A DNA stretch of 64,000 nucleotides from Sciscionella sediminilitoris (lineage in GTDB: Bacteria; Actinomycetota; Actinomycetes; Mycobacteriales; Pseudonocardiaceae), in the NCBI RefSeq assembly GCF_000737195.2, contig NZ_JALM01000013.1, forward strand, positions 1-64,000, written 5' to 3'. Below the pieces are notes generated by a model. The model saw only the letters and a list, made by a program, of their open reading frames with translations. It was not told the origin of the DNA and did not search any database. How positions within the stretch are numbered: position 1 is the stretch's first letter; each line of letters begins with the position of its first letter. The position numbers were made by a program, and so were the translations under genes. Below are positions 42,375-49,822 of the stretch, piece after piece.

Positions 42375-43193
42375 TCAGCCGAGGATCGTCGCGGCGAGTT
42401 CCTCGGCCAGTGGTCTGCTCGCCGCGATGATCCCGGACCAGCGCCTGCGCAGATCGGGGTCGAGCTCGAGCGGGCGTCCGTGCAGATCGAGCACCGTTCC
42501 ACCGGCCGCGGGCACGGTGACCATGGCGGCGGCGAGGTCCACGATCCGGTGGGTGTCCGAACCCGCGTCGGCGAAGGCATCGGTTGCTCCCTCGGCCACG
42601 AGCACGGCTTCGAGGCAGGTGCTGGACAGGATCCGGATCCGGCCCGCGCGTTCGGCGACCCGGAACCAGCCCGCGGACTTGCCCGGATGCGGGCGCAGCA
42701 GACTCACCGCGGCCCCGTCCAGGCCGGTTCGCCCGCTCGTGCGGTACCGCGCCGGGGCGCCCGCGTGCGCGGTCCAGCAACGGCCGGTGTCCAGCCAGCA
42801 GGTGAGTGCCTCACGTGCGGTGCCGTCCACCGCGAGCACCCCGGCGAACGCGGCGAGCGGGACACCGGCGACGGCGTTAGCGGTGCCGTCGACCGGATCG
42901 GTCACCAGGGTGGTCGCCGAACCGTTGTCGATGTGTCCGAGTTCCTCGCTGATCAGGTTGATCCGCTCGCGTTCGGCGAATTCACCGAGCGCGGTGTCCA
43001 CCCGCAGATCCAGCCGGGTGGTCGGGGTTCCGTCGGCCCCGTCGAGGACCTTCTCGGCGAGTGCGGCACGGTCCAGCTCTGCGCGCGCGGAACCGAACGC
43101 GGCCGCCGCGGCCCGTGCGGCCCCGGCGAGCAGGGGATGGGTGTCTTCGGGGATCGCCGGCTCCGGCACCGGCCACTCGATCAGGCCGGGCAT
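42375..43193 (-). CDS. Inositol-monophosphatase-family phosphatase at the end of the C-P lyase operon
   Basis: A 272-residue Mg-dependent phosphatase of the IMPase/FBPase/CysQ superfamily. Metal-site motifs: Glu in ISEELGHID, DPVDGTANAV (the DPxDGT signature), and a late VDLAAAMVTVPAAGG in place of the usual WDxAAG. Its start overlaps phnM by 13 bases, so it is the last gene of operon B. There phnN and phnP normally handle the ribosyl phosphates left after C-P cleavage. It probably dephosphorylates one of these (cyclic or bisphosphate form after opening); this is inference. Confidence 0.83.
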   Translation of the reverse strand: MPGLIEWPVPEPAIPEDTHPLLAGAARAAAAAFGSARAELDRAALAEKVLDGADGTPTTRLDLRVDTALGEFAERERINLISEELGHIDNGSATTLVTDPVDGTANAVAGVPLAAFAGVLAVDGTAREALTCWLDTGRCWTAHAGAPARYRTSGRTGLDGAAVSLLRPHPGKSAGWFRVAERAGRIRILSSTCLEAVLVAEGATDAFADAGSDTHRIVDLAAAMVTVPAAGGTVLDLHGRPLELDPDLRRRWSGIIAASRPLAEELAATILG

Positions 43194-44386
43194 GCCATGG
43201 CTCCTTCCCGGTCGTCCTGGCTGTGCTGGACCGCCGAGCTCAGCACCGAGCGGACCTCGGGCCAGCGCGCGCCGAGGTGCGCGAGCACCAGGTCCGCGCG
43301 CTGGCCCTCGGTGATCCGGCCACGGTCGGTGAGCCCGGCGATCTGCGCCGGGCCGCTCGTGACAAGGCGGACTGCTTCGGACAAGGAGCCTTGTCGGGAG
43401 TACGCCACCTTGCCCACCGCGGCGAGCAGCCCGGAGGGCAGATAGTCCGAGGCGAGCGCGGTGACCAGGCCGTGCTCCAGTAGTTCACCCGCGGAGACAT
43501 TGCCCGAGTGGGAATGACCGCGCAGTACGTTCGGCGCGCCCATCACGATCGGGAGCCCGAGTTCCCGCGCGGTGCGCGCGGCTTCGAGCGTGGTGGGGAA
43601 CTCCGCGACCGAGCCGCCGCGCCCGTGCAGCGCGCGCACCTCCGTGGCCGAGGCCGGATCGTGGCCGAGTAACCGGATCCGGTCCGCGTTCGCCAGTTCG
43701 CCGAGCCAGCCGAGGTTCTGTTCCAGGACTCCGCCGAGACGGCCGCGTTCGCTGATCATCTCGTCCACGTGGGTGCGCGCCTGCTCGGCCGACAATCCGT
43801 CCGCCCCGATCAGATAACGCTCCATCTGGGTGCGGTCGGCGTACTGCCCGAGCCCCGGTGTGTGGTCCTCGTGCGAAACGAGCGGCCGTGGACCCCGCAG
43901 CTGCCCGGCGAGCACCGCCGCCCCTTCGGCCGAGCGCACGTCCAGCCGGTAGAGCACGCGGTGGTCGACGGGTGCTGGCCCGCGCGTCCGTACCGTCTCG
44001 CACAGTCGCACCGCGGTCACCGGGTTCCGTTCGGTTCCCCTGCTCGTCTTGTGCTGGAACCCGGCCCCGTGGAAGACCGTGGTCACCGCGGCCGCCCGGA
44101 GTTTCCCTTCCAGGGAGAGCAAGGCGAAATCCCAGGGCAGTTCCGCACCCGGCCGGGGCAACCGCTCACGTTCGAGCGCATCGCTGTGCACATCCACGAG
44201 ACCGGGAAGGCACAGCAGACCTCGGGCGTCCACATCGGACGGTGCCGCGGGCGGATGCGCGCGCACCTCGGCGATGATTCCCTCGCGCACCACTATCCTG
44301 GCGTCCTCGAGGATCCGGTCGGGGAGCACGGCGCGGGCGTGCCCGAGTACGTAGTCGCGCGGTGCGGTGTCCAGTGGCCAGTTCAT
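43181..44386 (-). CDS. phnM: PhnM, ribose 1-methylphosphonate 5-triphosphate diphosphatase
   Basis: A 401-residue amidohydrolase-fold enzyme that removes diphosphate from 5-triphosphoribosyl-1-phosphonate, the step before PhnJ. Seen: LLCLPGLVDVHSDALERERLP near residue 57 (metal HxD motif), VTTVFHGAGF, LVSHEDHTPGLGQY and the late metal-ligand LASDYLPSGLL. Length and order are as in other C-P lyase operons. Its ATG overlaps the phnL stop by 4 bases. Confidence 0.94.
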   Translation of the reverse strand: MNWPLDTAPRDYVLGHARAVLPDRILEDARIVVREGIIAEVRAHPPAAPSDVDARGLLCLPGLVDVHSDALERERLPRPGAELPWDFALLSLEGKLRAAAVTTVFHGAGFQHKTSRGTERNPVTAVRLCETVRTRGPAPVDHRVLYRLDVRSAEGAAVLAGQLRGPRPLVSHEDHTPGLGQYADRTQMERYLIGADGLSAEQARTHVDEMISERGRLGGVLEQNLGWLGELANADRIRLLGHDPASATEVRALHGRGGSVAEFPTTLEAARTARELGLPIVMGAPNVLRGHSHSGNVSAGELLEHGLVTALASDYLPSGLLAAVGKVAYSRQGSLSEAVRLVTSGPAQIAGLTDRGRITEGQRADLVLAHLGARWPEVRSVLSSAVQHSQDDREGAMACPA

Positions 44387-45105
44387 GACAGCACCTCCGC
44401 GGCGGTTCCGCTCGCCGCGATCCGCCCGTCCGCGAGCCGCACCACCCGGGTCGCGAGCCGCTGGATCGCCTCGGCGTCGTGGAACACCGCGAGCACGGCG
44501 ACGCCCTGTTCGCCGAGGGCGGCGATCCGGCCGAGCGCGATCTCCCGGTTCTCCGGATCGAGCGCGGAGACCGGCTCGTCGAGCAGCAGCAGTCGCGGCG
44601 GCCGCACGGTTCCCGCCGCCAGGTTGACCCGTTGCCGTTCCCCGCCGGAGAGCACCGCGGCGTCCACATCCCAGAGCGCCTCGTCGAGATTGAAGGCGCG
44701 CAGGGATTCCCCGGCGGCCTCGGCGGCCGCATCCCGGCCGAGTCCCCGCCGCCGGGCGGCCGCGGCCACGATCGCGTGTGGCCCGGTCCGCGGTGGCGCG
44801 GCGAGAAACTGGGACACATAGCCGAGTTCGCGGCCGCGCAGCCGGGCCATGGCCCGATCGGGCAGCGCGGTGAGTTCCACGTCGCCGTCCCCGGTGTACA
44901 GCACGATCTTCCCGGAATCGGCGAGATAACTGCGGTGCACACAGCGCAGCAGGCTGGATTTGCCCGCCCCGCTCGGCCCGGCCATGGCCACGTGTTCGCC
45001 CGCGGCGACGTCGAGATCGACCCCGCGCAGCGAGGTCACCGTGCGCCCGTCGATGGTGTGCAGGGTGAACGTCTTGTGCAGTCCGCGCACGCTGAGCACG
45101 GTCAT
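44383..45105 (-). CDS. phnL: PhnL, C-P lyase accessory ATPase
   Basis: A 240-residue ABC-type ATPase. Walker A GPSGAGKSSLL, a Q-loop region (YVSQFLAAPP), signature LSGGERQRVNLA, Walker B RLLLLDEPVSALD. PhnL works with PhnK on the C-P lyase core (PhnGHIJ) and is not a membrane importer component. It starts 4 bases after the phnJK stop. Confidence 0.94.
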   Translation of the reverse strand: MTVLSVRGLHKTFTLHTIDGRTVTSLRGVDLDVAAGEHVAMAGPSGAGKSSLLRCVHRSYLADSGKIVLYTGDGDVELTALPDRAMARLRGRELGYVSQFLAAPPRTGPHAIVAAAARRRGLGRDAAAEAAGESLRAFNLDEALWDVDAAVLSGGERQRVNLAAGTVRPPRLLLLDEPVSALDPENREIALGRIAALGEQGVAVLAVFHDAEAIQRLATRVVRLADGRIAASGTAAEVLS

Positions 45106-45109
45106 GTTC

Positions 45110-46903
45110 TCACCTCCGGGCGGCCGCGACGAGCCGCTGCGTGTAGGGATGGTGCGGATCGCGGAAGAGCTGATCGGTGAGACCGCGCTCGACCACCCTG
45201 CCCAGCTGCATCACCAGGCAGCGTTCGGTGAGCGCCTCGATCACCGAGAAGTCGTGGCTGACCACGACCGCGGCGATGTCCCGTTCGGCGAACAGTCCGC
45301 GCAGCAGATCGAGGACTCCGGCGGCGACCGAGGCGTCCAGGCCGGTGGTCGGTTCGTCGAGCAGCAGCACCGGGGGCTCGGTGGCCAGTGCCTTGGCGAT
45401 CTGCACCCGCTGGCGCATCCCGCCGGAGAAGGTGGCCACCGGATCGTCCATTCGGGACAGTGGCACCTCGACCCGGTCCAACAGTTCGGCGGCGCGGCGG
45501 CGGATCGCGTGGTAGCCGCGCCAGCCCGCGGCGGTGAGCCGTTCGGCGATGTTGCCGCCCGCGCTCACCCGCAGATCCAGTCCGGCGGCCGGATCCTGGT
45601 AGACCACCGCCATCGTGTCCACCCGCAGCTTCCTGCGCCGCGCGGGATCCATGGCGAGCACATCACCGTCCACATCGCAGAGATGGACGGTTCCGCTGTT
45701 CGCGGCCTCGTCCCCGACGACACAGCGCAGTACCGTCGATTTGCCGGATCCGGATTCGCCGATCAGTCCCAGTGCCTCGCCGGGTGCCACATCGAAACCG
45801 ACGTCCCAGGCCGCCACGATCGCCCCGGTTTCCGGACTGATCGCGGTGCCGTGCTCGGGACCGGTTCCCGCGACGGCCGCGGCGTCACCGGGCCCGTACA
45901 GCTTCCCGATGTCCGCCACCCGCAGTGTCCACTCCGTACTCGAAGCGCGCGGCGGCCGTTCGCGCGGTTCGGTTTCCGGCTCGGCGACCGTGGTACGGGC
46001 GCGGTTGCCCGGATCGGGGAGCAGGTGCAGCGGGGACCGCGCGCGGTGCGCGGCCAGATCGGCGTCCCCGGAGAGAACCCGGGTGCACCAGTCGGAATCG
46101 CTGCACACGAAGCTGCCGTCCCGGCCGTCCACGAGGAACACCTCGGAGCTGCCGCAGTAGGTGCAGCGCGCCCCCGCGACGTGCTCCACCTCGAAGGGGA
46201 TGTCGGTGAAGGTCAGCGGAACCACCTCGGTGTGCGGCGGGATCGCGTAGACCCGTTTCTCCCGCCCGGCCCCGTACAGGTTCAGGTGCGCGCACTGGTG
46301 CAGCCGCGGCACGTCCCAGCGCGGTACCGGACTGGTGGCGAGCACGTAGCGCCCTTCGACGAGCACCGGGTAGCCCGTCGAGCGGGTGATGACGCCGTTG
46401 CGCACTACGTCTTCGTAAAGGCTGACCCACATCGCCGCGTAGTCCCCGTCGGCGTGCATCCGCGCGCATTCGGCGACCGATTTCTGCACTCCCCGCAACG
46501 GTTCCGGTACCGGGACCTGGAACACCAGCACATCCCCGTTCTCCAGGCCCTCCTCGGGAATGCGGTGCCGGGTCTGCACCACGGTCGCTTCGCGGGTGTC
46601 GGTGGTGTCCGCGCAGCCGGTCGTCGCCGCGATCATCCGGCGCAGATTCGTCGCGTTCACCCCGCCGTCGTCGCCCTGGTCGATCACCTTGACCACATCT
46701 GATGCGCCGAGCACTCCGAGGGTGACCTGCAGTCCGCCCGAACCCCAGCCCCTGGCCACCGGCATCTCGCGGGAGCCGAACGGCACCTGGTACCCGGGCA
46801 CGCAGACCGCGGCCAGGATCGCCCTGCGCACCTCGCGCTTGGCGGTCTCGTCGAGCAGCCCGGGCACGGTTTCGGGTTCCTCGAGCAGTTCCGCGATGCT
46901 CAT
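45110..46903 (-). CDS. phnJK: PhnJ-PhnK fusion: C-P lyase radical SAM subunit joined to its ATPase
   Basis: A 597-residue protein. Residues 1-300 are PhnJ: SREMPVARGWGSGG, the candidate glycyl-radical Gly37 (VPGYQVPF), and the iron-sulfur/catalytic cysteines Cys247, Cys250, Cys267 and Cys273 (CTYC and CSDSDWC). Residues 320-597 are PhnK: Walker A GESGSGKST (382-390), signature SGGMRQRVQIAKAL, Walker B LLLDEPTTGLD. PhnJ breaks the carbon-phosphorus bond; PhnK docks on it and hydrolyses ATP. In E. coli these are two genes. The ATG at 46903 overlaps the phnI stop (ATGA) and has AAGGA in front. Confidence 0.95.
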   Translation of the reverse strand: MSIAELLEEPETVPGLLDETAKREVRRAILAAVCVPGYQVPFGSREMPVARGWGSGGLQVTLGVLGASDVVKVIDQGDDGGVNATNLRRMIAATTGCADTTDTREATVVQTRHRIPEEGLENGDVLVFQVPVPEPLRGVQKSVAECARMHADGDYAAMWVSLYEDVVRNGVITRSTGYPVLVEGRYVLATSPVPRWDVPRLHQCAHLNLYGAGREKRVYAIPPHTEVVPLTFTDIPFEVEHVAGARCTYCGSSEVFLVDGRDGSFVCSDSDWCTRVLSGDADLAAHRARSPLHLLPDPGNRARTTVAEPETEPRERPPRASSTEWTLRVADIGKLYGPGDAAAVAGTGPEHGTAISPETGAIVAAWDVGFDVAPGEALGLIGESGSGKSTVLRCVVGDEAANSGTVHLCDVDGDVLAMDPARRRKLRVDTMAVVYQDPAAGLDLRVSAGGNIAERLTAAGWRGYHAIRRRAAELLDRVEVPLSRMDDPVATFSGGMRQRVQIAKALATEPPVLLLDEPTTGLDASVAAGVLDLLRGLFAERDIAAVVVSHDFSVIEALTERCLVMQLGRVVERGLTDQLFRDPHHPYTQRLVAAARR

Positions 46904-48012
46904 CGGCATTCCTTTCCGAACGGTTCGGGGATTCTCGGGTTGTCGCCGCTGGATTCACGTACCTCGCGCCCGGCGAGCTTGCGGTCGACCATCGAGCGGA
47001 AGGTCACGTAGTGCGGCAGTTTCAGGTGTTCGAGGAAGCCGCCGGAGTCCAGTCCGTCGATGGTGAGCAGCAGCAGCTGTTCCAGTGGACTGTCCACATC
47101 GGAGCGGCGGAACGCGATGTCCAGATTGGCCATGGCGATCGCCTTGCGTTCGTTGTGTCCGAAGCAGAGCCCGTAGCCCACGTCGAATTTCGTGCGGTCC
47201 TCGTCGGCGCCGTCCAGGTCCTCGATCGCCTCCGCCTCGCTGGCCCGGACCTCGCCGACCGCGACCGGGTTCCCAGTGTGCGGATGCCGTACCTCGACGG
47301 TGATCCGGCCGTGCCGTACCTCGCCGAGGGTGACCTCGTGGATATCGCCGTCCGGGCCGAGGATCGAGCGGTACCACAGCCCGACGAGCGCTCCGGTCTC
47401 CGCGCGGGCCATGCTGGACAGCGCTGCGGAGCGCGGCGCGGGTGGCCGGGCCGCGGCGCGGGTGATGTCGAAGGGTTCCGGGTCCTCGGCCTGCTCGCCC
47501 CGGTGATCCACCACCAGATCGAGTTTGCGCAGCAGTTCGTAGAACCGGGTCGGCCGCCGCTGCGGTTCGGTGCGCGCGGCGGGCACCGGATCGGGTTCGG
47601 CATCGGGTGGTCCGTCCGGGCGGTCGAGCAACCGTCCGGTGTAGTCGGTCGTCCGGCCGAGCAGCTGCGGTCCGTCCGGGGTGCGGTTGGCCGGAACGAC
47701 CCGGCGCAGCAACAACATCTCGTCCGGATCCACGGGCTCGCTGACCGCGAGCTGGGGGAGCCGGGAACGGTGCGCCCGCACCAGATGCGCGGCCTCCAGC
47801 ACATCGCCCTCGGCCTGCCGGAAGGCATCGGCGGCGATCGCCTCGTCGTAGAGTCCCGCCTCACCCATGATGCGGTCCACGGCGAGCCGGAACCGGGCGA
47901 TGATCTGACCGGTGGCGGCCCACTCGGCTGGTGCGTGATCGCGCGCGGTGCGGACCAGGTTCTCGGCGGCGAGGATGGCCTCCATTCCGCCGCGCACACC
48001 GGAATATCCCAT
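46900..48012 (-). CDS. phnI: PhnI, C-P lyase core subunit
   Basis: A 370-residue subunit starting MGYSGVRGGMEAILAAENLV. PhnI, with PhnG/H/L, exchanges the adenine of ATP for the phosphonate to give 5-triphosphoribosyl-1-phosphonate. Conserved blocks: RTPDGPQLLGRTTDYTGRLL, TRFYELLRKLDLV, GYGLCFGHNERKAIAMA (the His/Glu-rich active-site part) and the final HYVTFRSMVDRKLAG. Its ATG shares one base with the phnH stop (TGATG). Confidence 0.95.
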   Translation of the reverse strand: MGYSGVRGGMEAILAAENLVRTARDHAPAEWAATGQIIARFRLAVDRIMGEAGLYDEAIAADAFRQAEGDVLEAAHLVRAHRSRLPQLAVSEPVDPDEMLLLRRVVPANRTPDGPQLLGRTTDYTGRLLDRPDGPPDAEPDPVPAARTEPQRRPTRFYELLRKLDLVVDHRGEQAEDPEPFDITRAAARPPAPRSAALSSMARAETGALVGLWYRSILGPDGDIHEVTLGEVRHGRITVEVRHPHTGNPVAVGEVRASEAEAIEDLDGADEDRTKFDVGYGLCFGHNERKAIAMANLDIAFRRSDVDSPLEQLLLLTIDGLDSGGFLEHLKLPHYVTFRSMVDRKLAGREVRESSGDNPRIPEPFGKECR

Positions 48013-48572
48013 CAGCACTCCTCGATTCGGGTCGTTCGGGCGAGCCCGGCCATCGCGCCGGACGGGGTGACCAGCAGCAGATCCGCTCCCGCGGGGAAGT
48101 TCGCGGTCAGCGGGCGCCGTGCGGCGGGGAAGTTCTCCGGCAGTCCGCCCGGGGCGATCCGCCTGGATCCCGGTACGCCGGGACCGGAGAGTCGCAGCGG
48201 GGCACCGCCTTCCAGCGCGGGCACCGAAAGCACGGCGAGCGCGCCGCGTTCCGGGGCCAGCGGGGTGCCGACGGCGAGCTCGCCGAGCTCGGTGGCGCTC
48301 AGCGCATGTGGTGCCGCGACGAGCCGGGCGGCCCCGAGTCCGCTCTCGGGTGCCGAGGTGAGGGTGTGCACCGTGTCCGTCCATTCCGGCTCCCCGCAGC
48401 AGTGGAACGGGGTGCTCAGATCGGCGAGCGCGAGCACCGGAAGCAGCGCGGGCGACAGCGGTGATACGGCGGGCAGCTGCCGCACCGTACCCGGCTCGCT
48501 GAGCGCGTCGAGCACGGCGCGGAAGATCAGCTGCGCCTGGTCCGGGTGCAGCCGGGCACTGATCGCGGTCAT
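48012..48572 (-). CDS. phnH: PhnH, C-P lyase core subunit
   Basis: A 186-residue protein starting MTAISARLHPDQAQLIFRAV. The early 'FRAVLDALSEPGTVRQLP', 'LADLSTPFHCCG', 'GTPLAPERGALAVLSVPALEG' and 'SGPGVPGSR' blocks are PhnH family marks. It dimerises and binds PhnJ in the core complex. The start overlaps the phnG stop (ATGA). Confidence 0.93.
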   Translation of the reverse strand: MTAISARLHPDQAQLIFRAVLDALSEPGTVRQLPAVSPLSPALLPVLALADLSTPFHCCGEPEWTDTVHTLTSAPESGLGAARLVAAPHALSATELGELAVGTPLAPERGALAVLSVPALEGGAPLRLSGPGVPGSRRIAPGGLPENFPAARRPLTANFPAGADLLLVTPSGAMAGLARTTRIEEC

Positions 48573-48985
48573 GTCAGCTCCTCGAATTCGACGACGGTCG
48601 GGGCGAGCACGTCCCATTCCGCTGCCTCCTCGGCGGCGACGCGCTCCGCGATTTGGTCGCACAGCACGCGCACCCGGTTTTCCTGGCTGCCTTGGGAAGC
48701 CGCGTCCAGGATCGCCGCGGCCAGGGTCGCCGCCCGGTCCTCGCCGAGCCGCAGTGCCCAGCCGCGGTGCCCGCCGAATTCCACCTCGGCCCGGCAGGCG
48801 AGTACGTCCCCGAGCAGGAACCGTTCCCGCACAACGGGTTCGCGCACCTGCACGGAGACACAGCCGACCTCCGGGGAACGGAGCACGTTCGGTTCGGGGT
48901 GCCCGGCGAGGCAGTCCTCCGCCGCCTCGGCCAGTTCCTCCGGATGCGCGGCGGCGAGCAGCGCGCAGCGCCGTTCACGATTCAT
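48569..48985 (-). CDS. phnG: PhnG, C-P lyase core subunit
   Basis: A 138-residue protein from ATG 48985 (MNRERRCALLAAAHPEELAE; AAGGGA upstream). Conserved features: CVSVQVREPVVRERFLLGDVL, CRAEVEFGGHRGWALRLGED and AAILDAA. It forms the PhnGI pair responsible for nucleosidase/transfer chemistry in the C-P lyase core. The start lies 11 bases inside the end of phnF. Confidence 0.93.
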   Translation of the reverse strand: MNRERRCALLAAAHPEELAEAAEDCLAGHPEPNVLRSPEVGCVSVQVREPVVRERFLLGDVLACRAEVEFGGHRGWALRLGEDRAATLAAAILDAASQGSQENRVRVLCDQIAERVAAEEAAEWDVLAPTVVEFEELT

Positions 48986-49727
48986 GGGTTTCTTCCCTTT
49001 CCTCAAGGTTTTCCGGGCTCGTCTCGAGTTCCACGACGATCCGCGAGCTCTCCGGAAGCGACCAGGTCGTGCTGCACATGACCGGCCGCCCGGAAGCGGT
49101 GTCCCTGCTCATGCTTTCCACCAGCCACACCGGCCGGTGCGGTTCGGTCTCCAGGGCCCGCACGGTCTCGGCATCCGGTATCGAATAGCTGACCCGGCAC
49201 CAGGCACGCACCGGGCACACCCGGCCCATCTGCCGCAGGATCGTGTCGACCGATTCCTCGGCGTGCACCGCGAGATCGATGTCGGCGACCACATCGGCGG
49301 GGATCCATTCCTTGGACACCGAGGTGAGCAGGCCGTCCACGTAGTACTGCCGGACGAGCCGGTGTGCCCGGGCAAACTCGCTTCTTTCCAACAAGGAGGC
49401 TTGTTCGGCGGGCAGCTCACATGGGCTGACCTCACGCACCACCGAGCGTGGCCGGGCACCCGCCTCCCGCACGGTGCGGTGCCAGGAGGGTGCCTTCCGT
49501 TGCGAGATCACATAGTCGATCCGCCGGTTCACGAACGTTCCCGCGCCGCGGACCCGGCGCACGAGCAGCCTTCCCTCGAGCTCCTGGACGGCGGCCCGGG
49601 CGGCGGCCCTGCTCACTCCGAACCGGGTGGCGATGGAATGTTCGCTCGCCACTTTGGTTCCCGGTTCCAGTTCACCGAGCTCCGCGGCGAGCGTGTCGGC
49701 GATCTGCCCGTATCTGCTTCTGACCAC
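48975..49727 (-). CDS. phnF: PhnF-type GntR/HutC transcriptional repressor
   Basis: A 250-residue GntR regulator from GTG 49727: winged HTH in residues 1-75 (KVASEHSIATRFGVSRAAAR) and a C-terminal UTRA ligand domain (about 90-240; LVRQYYVDGLLTSVSKEWIP). In this class the ligand is a pathway phosphonate or phosphate ester and the protein represses the phn genes. Its place between phnE and phnG equals E. coli phnF. A perfect 12-bp palindrome 22 bases upstream is its likely operator. Confidence 0.92.
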   Translation of the reverse strand: MVRSRYGQIADTLAAELGELEPGTKVASEHSIATRFGVSRAAARAAVQELEGRLLVRRVRGAGTFVNRRIDYVISQRKAPSWHRTVREAGARPRSVVREVSPCELPAEQASLLERSEFARAHRLVRQYYVDGLLTSVSKEWIPADVVADIDLAVHAEESVDTILRQMGRVCPVRAWCRVSYSIPDAETVRALETEPHRPVWLVESMSRDTASGRPVMCSTTWSLPESSRIVVELETSPENLEEREETHES

Positions 49728-49749
49728 ACGATCAGCGTGCGCGCCGCTC

Positions 49750-49761
49750 TTGTCCGGACAA
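49750..49761. promoter_or_regulatory. Perfect palindrome TTGTCCGGACAA, probable PhnF operator
   Basis: This 12-bp perfect palindrome lies 22 bases before the phnF start, in the 95-base gap after phnE. A related word on the minus strand, TTGTCCAGGCAG (9 of 12 matching), lies about 115 bases upstream of phnD (53293-53282), and TTGTCCGGAC occurs before the aldehyde dehydrogenase of operon A. Confidence 0.5.
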
Positions 49762-49822
49762 CCTCACGCATTTGGCCGTCCGCCGCCGGGCAGGTTAATT
49801 CCCCGAACAGTTGTCGCGCGGT

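Noticed and set aside
43370-43400. GACAAGGAGCCTTGTC inverted repeat as another PhnF-type site
   Set aside because: It lies inside the phnM coding sequence and its core differs from TTGTCCGGACAA; likely chance.
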